A stretch of 64,000 bases of DNA. It comes from Dyadobacter jejuensis. Its GTDB lineage: Bacteria > Bacteroidota > Bacteroidia > Cytophagales > Spirosomataceae. The first letter of the stretch is position 1, and each line of letters starts with the position of its first letter. This document shows positions 24,409 to 33,650 of this stretch, piece after piece. The DNA is taken from positions 59,087 through 123,086 of the forward strand of contig NZ_QGDT01000014.1 of the NCBI RefSeq assembly GCF_003149085.1. The letters are read 5' to 3'. A program made the position numbers and the translations under genes. The notes beneath the pieces were generated by a model, which was given only the letters and a program-made list of their open reading frames with translations, ran no database searches and had not been told where the DNA came from.

Positions 24409-26559
24409 ATGCAACAGACTAAAGAAGCTATATTAAAGCAATATTTTGGCTACGAAAGCTTTCGTCCTAACCAAGCCGCTATTATTGAGACGGTTATGGA
24501 CGGACAAGACTGTTTAGTATTAATGCCCACAGGAGGAGGAAAGTCGATATGTTTTCAGATTCCGGCCCTGCTGAAGCCGGGGCTTACGGTGGTGGTGTCG
24601 CCGCTGATAGCCCTGATGAAAGATCAGGTGGAGGCTTTGAAGGGCAACGGCATAGAGGCGGCCTATCTGAACTCCAGCCAGTCGGGCCCGGAGCAGGATC
24701 AGATCCTCTGGCAAGCCAAATTGGGTAAATTAAAATTGCTATATATAGCCCCGGAGAAGCTATTTTCGGGCAATACCATTCAGTTCCTAAAGGAATGGCA
24801 GGTCTCGCTTTTTGCGATCGACGAGTCGCACTGTATATCATCCTGGGGGCACGATTTTCGTCCCGAATACCGCCAGCTGAATCTTTTGAAGGAGCTTTTT
24901 CCGAATGTTCCTATCATTGCCCTGACGGCCACAGCCGACCGCGTCACCAGGCGCGATATACTCAGACAGCTGGGTATTGAAAATGCACCGACCTATGTTA
25001 GCAGTTTTGACCGACCTAACCTGAACCTGACCGTATTGCCAGGACGTAAGCGGATAGAGCAAATCAAACGGTTTATCCATAAGCATGAACGGCAGTCGGG
25101 CATTATCTACTGCCTGAGCCGCAAGGGTACCGAAACCGTGGCCGCCAGCCTGCAAAGAGAAGGCATAAAGGCGGAGTATTATCATGCGGGGCTAAGGCCC
25201 GAGATTCGCTCCTCGGTACAGGAGCAATTCCTGAGGGACGATATACAGGTGATCGTGGCTACGATAGCCTTCGGAATGGGGATCGATAAGTCCAATGTCA
25301 GGTGGGTGATCCATTATAATTTACCTTCCAATGTAGAGAGCTTCTACCAGGAGATAGGTAGGGCAGGACGGGATGGATCTCCGGCCGATACCGCCCTTTT
25401 TTACAGCTACATGGATATTATTACCCGGCAGGAGATGATCAATAACTCCGAACAGCCTATGGAGCAAAAGGAAGTCTTGAAAGCCAAGCTCGAAAGGATG
25501 AAACAATATGCAGAGGCCGATATATGTCGTAGGCGTATCCTTTTGAGCTATTTTAACGAGGCCGTGGAGCAGGATTGTGGCAACTGCGACGTATGTCGTA
25601 ATCCACGTACCCGGTTCGATGCCAGTATTATAGCGCAGAAGGCCCTGTCGGCCATTACCCGTACCGAGCAGAAAATAGCCATGGGGATGTTAATCGATAT
25701 TTTGAGGGGAAGCCGCAACCGTAGTGTCATACAGTATGGCTACGATCGCCTTCGTACATTTGGAGTGGGTAACGATCTGAAGGGAGAAGAGTGGGCCGAG
25801 TATATCAGCCAAATGCTCAATTCTGGGGTGATGGACATTGCCTACGACGAAGCCCATGCTTTTAAGCTTAACGCTTTCAGTGAGCAGGTGCTCCGGGGGC
25901 AACGTAAGGTGGAACTGGTAAAATTCATACCTGTAGCCGAAAGAAAGGCCAAGGAGGAAGCCCAAGTCATAAGTGCCAAGCCTAAGCAGGAAATAATCAG
26001 AGATGCCCTATTCGAAAAACTGAGAGTGCTCAGGAAGCAGTTGGCCGATTCATTGTCTGTGCCCCCTTATGTTATTTTTTCGGATGCTACCTTGTCGGAA
26101 ATGGCGCAAAAAAGACCCATCACGGAGGCACAGATGAAGGCTGTAGCGGGGATAGGAGCCGAAAAATACCGGCGCTATGGCTCCGTATTTATTGAGGAGA
26201 TCGTCCGGTTTGCAAAGGAGAATACCCAGCCAGGTACCAGGATTGCCAAAGGGCTGACCTACCTGGAGACTTGGGAGCTGTACCAGCAGGGATACTCGGT
26301 GAAGGTGATGGCCCAAAAGAGGGATCTCAACCCTGTAACGATACTATCGCATCTGATCAAACTCAAGGAGGACGGCCATGCGGTGGATCTGGAAGCCCTC
26401 ATGGACCCTCAGGCATATGAGCCTATTGTGCAGGCCGCTCAGGAGCTAAGTATTCGGAAAGATGAGCCCCTAAAGCCGATCTATGAGCTGCTCAACGAGC
26501 AGTACGACTATGGGCAAATTAGGCTGGCCCTCGTGATTGCAGAGGGCAAAAGCGGATAA
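24409..26559 (+). CDS. recQ: ATP-dependent DNA helicase RecQ
   Basis: A 716-residue 3'-5' helicase of recombination and repair. It has Walker A MPTGGGKS (residues 39-46) and motif II as DESH (138-141) rather than the usual DEAH. RecQ-specific WGHDFRPEYRQL, the arginine-finger region QEIGRAGRDG, and a zinc site (CRRRILLSYF then CGNCDVC) follow, with a winged-helix RQC domain and an HRDC domain (about 545-600, AVAGIGAEKYRRYG). The last hundred residues add a helix-turn-helix-like extension (GYSVKVMAQKRDLNPVTI). Confidence 0.96.
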   Translation: MQQTKEAILKQYFGYESFRPNQAAIIETVMDGQDCLVLMPTGGGKSICFQIPALLKPGLTVVVSPLIALMKDQVEALKGNGIEAAYLNSSQSGPEQDQILWQAKLGKLKLLYIAPEKLFSGNTIQFLKEWQVSLFAIDESHCISSWGHDFRPEYRQLNLLKELFPNVPIIALTATADRVTRRDILRQLGIENAPTYVSSFDRPNLNLTVLPGRKRIEQIKRFIHKHERQSGIIYCLSRKGTETVAASLQREGIKAEYYHAGLRPEIRSSVQEQFLRDDIQVIVATIAFGMGIDKSNVRWVIHYNLPSNVESFYQEIGRAGRDGSPADTALFYSYMDIITRQEMINNSEQPMEQKEVLKAKLERMKQYAEADICRRRILLSYFNEAVEQDCGNCDVCRNPRTRFDASIIAQKALSAITRTEQKIAMGMLIDILRGSRNRSVIQYGYDRLRTFGVGNDLKGEEWAEYISQMLNSGVMDIAYDEAHAFKLNAFSEQVLRGQRKVELVKFIPVAERKAKEEAQVISAKPKQEIIRDALFEKLRVLRKQLADSLSVPPYVIFSDATLSEMAQKRPITEAQMKAVAGIGAEKYRRYGSVFIEEIVRFAKENTQPGTRIAKGLTYLETWELYQQGYSVKVMAQKRDLNPVTILSHLIKLKEDGHAVDLEALMDPQAYEPIVQAAQELSIRKDEPLKPIYELLNEQYDYGQIRLALVIAEGKSG

Positions 26560-26623
26560 TATGCGTCTATGCCGAAGGTAGTGTTTAGTTAATTTATTTT
26601 CACCATAAATATTTATTGCACCA

Positions 26624-27013
26624 ATGACAAGAAAAAATATCCTTTCAGGCTCGCCTTGGGAAGACAAAATGGGTTATTGCCGGGCGGTTCGCATAGGCGC
26701 CGTGGTAGAGGTGGCAGGCACGGTAGCTATCGTAGATGGAGAGCGCGTAACGGCTACCGACGCTTACGCCCAAACCGACAATATCATTAGCCGTATTGCT
26801 GTCGTATTGAAGGAGGCCGGAGTAGGTTTGGAAGATGTGATCCGTACCCGCATTTTTACTACCGACATCACCCAATTCGATGCCATTGCCCGGGCCCATG
26901 GGGCCTATTTCGGGGATATAAAACCCACTACGGGAATCTATGAAGTGAGCAAATTGGTGGCCCCAGAGTACCTCGTGGAGATCGAATTTACGGCCATAGC
27001 CTCAGAATCCTAA
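26624..27013 (+). CDS. RidA (YjgF/UK114) family protein
   Basis: A 129-residue member of the enamine/imine deaminase family. The strand AVRIGAVVEVAGTVAI, the helix around NIISRIAVVLKEAGVGLEDV and the Arg in VIRTRIFTTDI, which binds the substrate carboxylate, are visible. The C-terminal EYLVEIEFTAIA closes the barrel. RidA removes reactive 2-aminoacrylate. Members of this shorter side-branch may do otherwise, so the exact activity is unsure. It lies between recQ and asd, and a second, different family member is at 62049. Confidence 0.85.
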   Translation: MTRKNILSGSPWEDKMGYCRAVRIGAVVEVAGTVAIVDGERVTATDAYAQTDNIISRIAVVLKEAGVGLEDVIRTRIFTTDITQFDAIARAHGAYFGDIKPTTGIYEVSKLVAPEYLVEIEFTAIASES

Positions 27014-27078
27014 AGGTAGTTTTAGGAGTTTTAGGTTTAAATATCTAAAAAATAGACTCATTCTAATGAATTTCGTAG

Positions 27079-27086
27079 TAAATTTG
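27079..27086 (+). promoter_or_regulatory. -7 element of the asd promoter
   Basis: TAAATTTG matches TAnnTTTG 84 bases upstream of the asd ATG. No TTG lies about 20 bases upstream, so only half of the promoter is clear. Confidence 0.5.
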
Positions 27087-27169
27087 CGGCACTTTTCCTT
27101 GATTCCCACCAATTTGGGGCGAAAAGAAGGAGTGTCCATTTCATAATCCATTTTAATCCTAGTGCAAGA

Positions 27170-28171
27170 ATGAAAATAGCGGTAGTAGGCGCAACCGGTT
27201 TGGTTGGTAGCGAAATCCTCAAAGTGCTCGAAGAGCGTAATTTCCCAGTAACGGAACTCTTGGCCGTTGCTTCTGAAAGGTCTGTAGGTAAGGAAATTAC
27301 ATTCAAGGGCAAACAGATAAAGGTGATCGGATTTGAAGATGCTATTCTTGCCAAGCCCGAAATCGCCATTTTCTCGGCCGGAGGAGGCACCTCTCTGGAG
27401 CTTGCTCCACGTTTTGCAGAAGCGGGAATCACCGTCATCGATAATTCATCGGCCTGGCGTATGGACCCTTCCAAAAAACTCGTGGTCCCAGAGATCAATG
27501 CCAAAACCTTAACGGTAGACGATAAAATCATTGCGAATCCCAACTGTTCTACCATCCAAATGGTAGTGGTGTTGAATCCTTTGCATGAAAAATATAAAAT
27601 CAAACGCGTAGTCGTTTCTACCTACCAGTCGGTAACGGGAACGGGTAAGGCTGCCGTAGACCAATTGTTTTCGGAACGGGCAGGTGACCATAGCAAGCCT
27701 AAGGTATACCCCCACCAGATCGACCTCAACGTACTCCCCCATATCGATGTGTTTATGGACAATGGGTATACGAAGGAAGAGATGAAAATGACCAATGAGA
27801 CGAAGAAAATCATAGGAGACGATTCTATAGCTGTAACCGCCACCACGGTACGTATTCCTACCATTGGAGGGCATTCGGAAGCTGTCAATATCGAGTTCGA
27901 AAATGAATTCGATTTGGATGAAGTACGTCAAATACTTGGCGCAGCCGACGGGGTGATCCTACAGGACGACCCCAAGAACCTGCTTTACCCCATGCCTTTG
28001 ACCGCACACGGTAAAGATGAAACTTTCGTGGGTCGTATCCGTAGGGATGAATCTCAGCCTAAAACGTTGAACTTATGGATCGTGGCCGACAACCTTCGTA
28101 AGGGGGCTGCTACCAATACCGTGCAGATTGCCGAATACCTAGTGAAGCATGAGCTCGTAGCCGTTTCATAG
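27170..28171 (+). CDS. asd: Aspartate-semialdehyde dehydrogenase
   Basis: Reduces aspartyl phosphate to aspartate semialdehyde for lysine, threonine, methionine and diaminopimelate. The 333-residue enzyme has the NADP-binding VGATGLVGSEIL and GGGTSLELAP. The active-site Cys126 lies in NPNCSTIQM. The substrate-binding and catalytic region of the second half includes the His in GGHSEAVNIEFE. Monocistronic by its flanking signals: a -7 element upstream and a strong terminator downstream. Confidence 0.96.
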   Translation: MKIAVVGATGLVGSEILKVLEERNFPVTELLAVASERSVGKEITFKGKQIKVIGFEDAILAKPEIAIFSAGGGTSLELAPRFAEAGITVIDNSSAWRMDPSKKLVVPEINAKTLTVDDKIIANPNCSTIQMVVVLNPLHEKYKIKRVVVSTYQSVTGTGKAAVDQLFSERAGDHSKPKVYPHQIDLNVLPHIDVFMDNGYTKEEMKMTNETKKIIGDDSIAVTATTVRIPTIGGHSEAVNIEFENEFDLDEVRQILGAADGVILQDDPKNLLYPMPLTAHGKDETFVGRIRRDESQPKTLNLWIVADNLRKGAATNTVQIAEYLVKHELVAVS

Positions 28172-28198
28172 GCTTAAGGGAGTCCTGTAGTAACATTA

Positions 28199-28233
28199 AA
28201 AAAGGCCTTGGATAGATCGTCCAAGGCCTTTTT
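28199..28233 (+). terminator. Intrinsic terminator of asd
   Basis: A 14-bp stem of A-tract plus AAGGCCTTGGA and its complement around a 7-nt loop ends in five T. It starts 28 bases after the asd stop and may also work on the other strand. Confidence 0.9.
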
Positions 28234-28390
28234 AGGTATAAGGAGGTTTGTAAACTATTGCTAATTAAATGTTTGTAGTATAGACATTAGGCTTGTGTAC
28301 TTGCTTCCCATCTGTTTTTTTGTTGAAACTGGACTAGTGGGATCAGTATGTATCGTATCCTTTGGTTACTAATATAGGCCAATAACCCGT

Positions 28391-31300
28391 TTATGACTGC
28401 CAATTTTGTATGAGGGGCAGTATAATGGCAATTTCCTGATCCAACTCACTTAGCAAGGAACCTACTGTTTTTTCATCATAATTCATCAGGCTTTCGAGTT
28501 GTTTGGATATATCGGTCACACGATACAAGAAGGCGGCGGAGGCTGCTCCTTTCAATCGATGGCCCACCGCCTTGATTTGGTCGAGATCGGCCTTCTGGTG
28601 GTGCAGAAGTAATTCCTCTTGGGCTTTTAATAATGCATCCTGAGCAAGGACTAAAAATTCTTTGATAAACTCTTCGTCATTCATATAATATTCTCGAAGT
28701 TTATCAACGTCAATTATCGTGGTATTGGTCATTTCCTTTATAGGTTCTATTGATTCTACTTCGAGTAATTCTTTGGTTTGAGGGAGTCTGTTGAGCAAAC
28801 TCCAGATATCCTGTTCGACAAAGGGTTTCGAGATAAAGTCGTTCATGCCGACCTCCAGGCTCTTATCCCTTTCGCCTTTAACGTTGGCGGCCGTCAGGGC
28901 TACAATAGAAATACCTTCGGCACCGGGTAGCTGCCGTATGGCACGAGTGGCTTCGTAGCCGTTCATCTTAGGCATTTGTACATCCATAAAGATGATATCA
29001 GGTAGTCCTTTTTCACAATGGGCAACGGCTTCTAGGCCGTTAATGGCCTCCAGGATATGGCAATTGGGCATGAGCTTCTTGATGACGGTCTTGGCCAAAA
29101 ACATATTAACCTCATTATCTTCGGCCAGTAGTATTGTCAAGGATTCCACCCTACTCGGTCGCAGCTGAGGGTCGCCAAAGGTTAAAGACTGAGTTTCCTT
29201 TTTAGTCAGTCGGGAGAGGCATTGGGTGAGTAGGTCTATTTTAATGGGCTTCATCAGTCTATAATTGACGTCTAAAGCCTCACAGCTCTTGAGCACGGTG
29301 GCGTCTTCGGCCGAGCTACTGAGCAAGACTATGGGGAGCTGGTCGGCATTTAGGCCTAATTCTCGGCGTATTTTGGCGATGGTTTGGAGGCCATCAATTT
29401 CGGGCATATGGTAATCCATCAAAATGGCGCTGAAGTGCAGGTCTCCTGAGAGCAGGTGAATCGCATCATGCCCATTTACGGCTTCCACCGACTCTATATT
29501 GAGTAGTTCCAGCATTTGCTTGAGGATCATCCGATTGTTGTGGTTGTCGTCCACAATAAGGACCCGTTTAAGGATATCGTAATGCTCCCATTGAATGGGT
29601 TCTCCCGGCTCCGACTGCAGGGTTAAGTCAAAATAAAAGGTACTACCTACCCCTTGTTTGCTAATTAATTGCAATTTGCTTCCCATCATTTTAAGAAGCT
29701 GGTTAGAAATTGCCAGGCCGAGGCCTGTTCCGCCATATTTTTTGGTGGTGGAGCTGTCTTCCTGTAAAAAGGCCTCAAATATTTTGGCTTGTTTTTCCTC
29801 TTTGATGCCAATACCCGTATCCCGCACCGAGAAGCGGCAACTCAATGCGTCGCTAAGACTAGGGTCATAGTCTAGAATTTCTATTTTTAGCTCAATCTCA
29901 CCCGAAGGGGTGAATTTGGCCGCATTACTGAGTAGGTTGATCAGCACCTGTTTGATGCGTATCTCGTCTACCCATACGAAACGGGGTAGGTTATTGGGAA
30001 TATTCAATAATAATTCCAACCCTTTGCTTTGTATGGGGTAAGAAATGATATCTGCCGAATCGCCCGTGATATCATAAATATCGCTTTTGGCAATGTCCAG
30101 TTCTAGCTTTCCCGCCTCAATCTTTGAAAAATCGAGGATATCATTAATGATTCCTAACAGGGAGTTGGCCGACTGATTGACGATGGTCAGGTACTGCCGC
30201 TGCACTTCGCTCATTTTTGTTTTAAGCACCAAATCGGTAAAGCCTATCACCCCATTGAGCGGGGTACGGATTTCGTGACTCATATTGGCCAAGAACTCCG
30301 ATTTGGCAATACTCGCCTGTTCCGATTGCTTTTTGGCGAGTTGTAGTTCTTCTTTTTGTAGGGCCGCCTCGGTGATGTCCTGAGTGAACATCATCAGCCC
30401 TCCGACGGTCTGGTTGGGCAGGTACCAAGGATGAATTTCCCAATTAAGATATTGGTCATGGTCCCATCCTTCGGGGCGCCAGCGGTCCTCGTCATTTTTG
30501 ACCACTTCCCCTTTCAATGCCCTTTGGTGGATATCTTTCCATTTCTGGGACAGATTAGGGAAAATGTCATAATGGGATTTTCCGATCACCAGACGATCTT
30601 CAATTTTGTACTCTTCTAACCATCGACGGCTCACGGCGAGGTATTTCAGGTCGAGGTCAAACATCGCTACGGCTGCAGGTGCGTTCCGGACGAAAGCCGA
30701 TAGACGGGCTTTTTCGCTGATGAGTGCCGCTTCGGCCTTTTTTCGTGCCGACAGGTCGGTTGCCAGGCCCAAGTACCCAATAATGTTTTGTTGATAATCT
30801 CGAATGGAGGTCACTACCAACATCACTGGAATTGTTTCCTTATTTTTGGTCAGATAAGTCCATTCCCTTTGGTCTGAGCCATTTATTTCCGCATTATAGG
30901 TAAAGGTTCTAAAGCCTTGGATCGCCTCGCCTGCCTTTTCACTTAGTGCTGCCGCATAGTCCTGTACTTCCTGCTCGAGGTGAATAAGCTCAGGGGTATG
31001 AATACCGACAACTTCTTCTGCCCTATAACCCAATAATTTTTCAGCACCGCGGTTAAACACTGTAATCAAGCCCTGGGTGTCTGTGGCAATGATACTGACT
31101 TCAGAAGAGGCATTTAGCAGATCATTCAAGAATTTCCGGGAATTAATAATCTCCAGTTCGGTTCTCTTCTTAGCATCGATGTCTTGAAAGGTGCCATACA
31201 AGCGTTTGCAAATTCCATTTTCCATTTCAGCAAACCCTAGGGACCTTACCCAGATCTCTTTCTTTTGAGCCGTAACCAATTGGAGTTCCACGTCGAAGCT

Positions 31301-32770
31301 GCTACCCTCTTCCATGGCTTTCTGTACCAGAGAGAGGATGGTCTCACGGTCGGGACCTTCCTTATAAAAGGATATTCCATCCTCCATGCTGGGAATGAAG
31401 TCGGGTCCCACCTCGTGAATCTCCCGCGTCATGTCCGACCACAGGATTTTATTTCTGATCAAATCGACCTCCCATCCCCCAACTCGGGCCATTTTGCCCG
31501 TTTGAATGAGCTGCTGTTGCATGACCTGCAGTTTCTTGGCCATCACTTGACTTTCGGTAACATCTACCGAATTACCAACGACATAGTCTATGTCGTCGGC
31601 ATTTTTTAGGAGAATATTATGGTAATTCCATACCCGATGACTGCCATCCTTATGCTTGGTGGTCATAAATCCGTTAGCCTTTCCAGTTTGGCGTATCTGC
31701 TCCATATACGAATGAATAGCCGAATGATGCCTCGATGGAATCAAATCATATAATGTCATTTTTAGGACCTCCTCGGGGCGGTAACCGAGTAGTTCCGCTC
31801 CAGCCCGGTTAACGGAGAGTATTTTTCCATACAAGTCGTGGGTGCACATAAACCCCTGAGAATTTTCGAAAAAAGAACGGAAACGTTCTTCGCTCATTCG
31901 TAGCTTGTTTTCTTTGAGACGCTCCTCGGTTATGTCGCGTCCTATTGCAAACAGATTGCCACTGACGGGCTCATAGGAGGCCGTCCATTGAATGTAGCGA
32001 TACTTTCCCGAGCTGTTCCGGAAGCGGTGCACGAAGTTGGCCGGACTAGAATTTGGATCCTCTTTTCGATGTAAAAGTTGCGTTAATGATTGATAGGTAT
32101 GTCCTACATCTTCGGGGTGAATGAGCTCATATAAGGAGGTCTTTAGCAGATAGGCTTGCTTCCATCCTAGTATTCGTTCAAATGCAGGATTGATTTGACG
32201 AAAATATCCGTTGGCTCCAGTAAGACAAATCATGTCGTTAGACAAGCGGAAAAGGTGCTCAAAATGCCGAAGTTCTTCCCGCTTTTTATGGTCGATAATC
32301 AGGTCCATGGCCTGTATCGATAGTAACTTAAGGGCCTTATGCTGAACGTCACTAAGCCTATGCGGCTTGGTGTCGATGACACAAAAACTCCCAATGGCAT
32401 AGCCTTCCGGACTGACAAGGGGGTATCCGGCATAATACCGTACTCCATCGTTGGCCGTTACGAAAGGGTTATCCTTAAACCGATCGTCAAGGGTGGTATC
32501 CTCCACCTCCATTAGTCCGTCGTCTAGGATGGTATATTGGCAAAAGCTTGTCTCCCTGCTGGTTTCTTCTATTTCCATGTTATAGGACGACTTAATCCAC
32601 TGTCGGTCTTTGTCGATCAGAGTGACCAAGGAAACAGGTACTTCGCAGATAATGGAGGCGAGCTCCGTAAGTCGGTCAAATTCCTTTTCAGCGTGGGTAT
32701 CGACGATTCGATAATTCCTCAGAGCCTTAAGGCGTTCATATTCATTTTCCGGAATCGGTAAAGATTTCAT
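28391..32770 (-). CDS. Hybrid sensor histidine kinase with GAF, five PAS, two receivers and HPt
   Basis: A 1459-residue protein without a membrane segment. The order is: GAF (about 20-160), five PAS/PAC modules (about 165-815), HisKA with FLANMSHEIRTPLNG (phospho-His near 831), HATPase (about 940-1065, ATP-lid GGTGLGLAIS), receiver 1 (about 1080-1195, Asp in ILMDYHMPEIDG), receiver 2 (about 1215-1330, Asp in IFMDVQMPKMNG) and HPt (about 1360-1455, GHRLKGAASAA). Every His and Asp of an internal His-Asp-His relay is present. No DNA-binding output exists, so a separate response regulator must receive the phosphate. The ligand is unknown. An inverted repeat lies just upstream of its start. Confidence 0.93.
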   Translation of the reverse strand: MKSLPIPENEYERLKALRNYRIVDTHAEKEFDRLTELASIICEVPVSLVTLIDKDRQWIKSSYNMEIEETSRETSFCQYTILDDGLMEVEDTTLDDRFKDNPFVTANDGVRYYAGYPLVSPEGYAIGSFCVIDTKPHRLSDVQHKALKLLSIQAMDLIIDHKKREELRHFEHLFRLSNDMICLTGANGYFRQINPAFERILGWKQAYLLKTSLYELIHPEDVGHTYQSLTQLLHRKEDPNSSPANFVHRFRNSSGKYRYIQWTASYEPVSGNLFAIGRDITEERLKENKLRMSEERFRSFFENSQGFMCTHDLYGKILSVNRAGAELLGYRPEEVLKMTLYDLIPSRHHSAIHSYMEQIRQTGKANGFMTTKHKDGSHRVWNYHNILLKNADDIDYVVGNSVDVTESQVMAKKLQVMQQQLIQTGKMARVGGWEVDLIRNKILWSDMTREIHEVGPDFIPSMEDGISFYKEGPDRETILSLVQKAMEEGSSFDVELQLVTAQKKEIWVRSLGFAEMENGICKRLYGTFQDIDAKKRTELEIINSRKFLNDLLNASSEVSIIATDTQGLITVFNRGAEKLLGYRAEEVVGIHTPELIHLEQEVQDYAAALSEKAGEAIQGFRTFTYNAEINGSDQREWTYLTKNKETIPVMLVVTSIRDYQQNIIGYLGLATDLSARKKAEAALISEKARLSAFVRNAPAAVAMFDLDLKYLAVSRRWLEEYKIEDRLVIGKSHYDIFPNLSQKWKDIHQRALKGEVVKNDEDRWRPEGWDHDQYLNWEIHPWYLPNQTVGGLMMFTQDITEAALQKEELQLAKKQSEQASIAKSEFLANMSHEIRTPLNGVIGFTDLVLKTKMSEVQRQYLTIVNQSANSLLGIINDILDFSKIEAGKLELDIAKSDIYDITGDSADIISYPIQSKGLELLLNIPNNLPRFVWVDEIRIKQVLINLLSNAAKFTPSGEIELKIEILDYDPSLSDALSCRFSVRDTGIGIKEEKQAKIFEAFLQEDSSTTKKYGGTGLGLAISNQLLKMMGSKLQLISKQGVGSTFYFDLTLQSEPGEPIQWEHYDILKRVLIVDDNHNNRMILKQMLELLNIESVEAVNGHDAIHLLSGDLHFSAILMDYHMPEIDGLQTIAKIRRELGLNADQLPIVLLSSSAEDATVLKSCEALDVNYRLMKPIKIDLLTQCLSRLTKKETQSLTFGDPQLRPSRVESLTILLAEDNEVNMFLAKTVIKKLMPNCHILEAINGLEAVAHCEKGLPDIIFMDVQMPKMNGYEATRAIRQLPGAEGISIVALTAANVKGERDKSLEVGMNDFISKPFVEQDIWSLLNRLPQTKELLEVESIEPIKEMTNTTIIDVDKLREYYMNDEEFIKEFLVLAQDALLKAQEELLLHHQKADLDQIKAVGHRLKGAASAAFLYRVTDISKQLESLMNYDEKTVGSLLSELDQEIAIILPLIQNWQS

Positions 32771-32792
32771 TAGCGTTGAGTATTTCGGAATT

Positions 32793-32816
32793 GGACTATA
32801 AATTCATTTATAGTCC
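32793..32816. promoter_or_regulatory. Inverted repeat upstream of the hybrid kinase
   Basis: A perfect 10-bp inverted repeat (GGACTATAAA / TTTATAGTCC) with a 4-nt loop lies 22 bases upstream of the kinase start. A second, 12-bp palindrome AATTGGCCAATT is at 32878-32889. Either could be an operator or an RNA hairpin; nothing further can be told. Confidence 0.4.
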
Positions 32817-32966
32817 CTGAGCATTCGGTAGATAGATAAAGGGGGAGGGCCCATAAAAGGTATATCAAATTAGCAATAATTGGCCAATTTTGATAGGTTA
32901 TGGCTATATATTCATATTTTATTGCTCATGGATCATAATAAATAATAGAATAAACGTCCTTTAGCG

Positions 32967-33512
32967 TTAAGATCTACTTTTTTTTTCACGAATTCGCTTC
33001 ACCATCCTTACGGCCGACATGATGGTGATCGCAAAAATTACCAAGCCTATTACCCCCCATATCCAGTCCATGGTATTTTTTAGAACCACCAGAAAAACAA
33101 TCGCAAACAAGAATATGGTGGCTACTTCGTTATACAGCCTAAGCTGTAAAGACGTGAAACGGAACTTATTTTGCCGTATTTCTTTTAAAATTTTTAAAGT
33201 GAAGAAATGATAAGCCAAGAGCCCAGCCACGAAGGCCAGCTTAAGCTGCATCCATCCTTGGTAGAGCCAATGGGGGCTCATATATAGCATAATGCCTCCA
33301 AATAATAGGGACAACCAACACGCTGGGGTCATAATGGCATTCCAGAGTAATTTCTCTGTTCTAAGATATTCTTTGGTAAGAATATCTCGTTCCACGTCAC
33401 CTTTTTGTTGTGCGTCCGTATGATATACAAACAGCCGGGGCATGTAAAACAGTCCGGCAAACCAACTGACCACGAAAATGATATGTAAAGCCTTAAAATG
33501 GAGATAACTCAT
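32967..33512 (-). CDS. hemJ: CopD-family membrane protein, probable protoporphyrinogen oxidase HemJ
   Basis: This 181-residue protein has four to five hydrophobic helices. It opens with KALHIIFVVSWFAGLFYMPR, where HemJ proteins carry a heme-ligating His, and continues with LLWNAIMTPACWLSLLFGG and WMQLKLAFVAGLLAYH. HemJ oxidises protoporphyrinogen IX in heme synthesis in organisms lacking HemG/HemY. The name rests on family likeness; no other heme gene is nearby. Confidence 0.85.
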   Translation of the reverse strand: MSYLHFKALHIIFVVSWFAGLFYMPRLFVYHTDAQQKGDVERDILTKEYLRTEKLLWNAIMTPACWLSLLFGGIMLYMSPHWLYQGWMQLKLAFVAGLLAYHFFTLKILKEIRQNKFRFTSLQLRLYNEVATIFLFAIVFLVVLKNTMDWIWGVIGLVIFAITIMSAVRMVKRIREKKSRS

Positions 33513-33650
33513 AAGAGACTGTTAAAAGGACTAGGGCCTTTTCTGGGATATTAAATCGAATATCCTTCAAATTTCGTAAATTATCTACAAATCTTGGAAT
33601 AAACTTTAAAGTGTATGGAATCGTTAACCGAATAACATACTTAACTAAAA

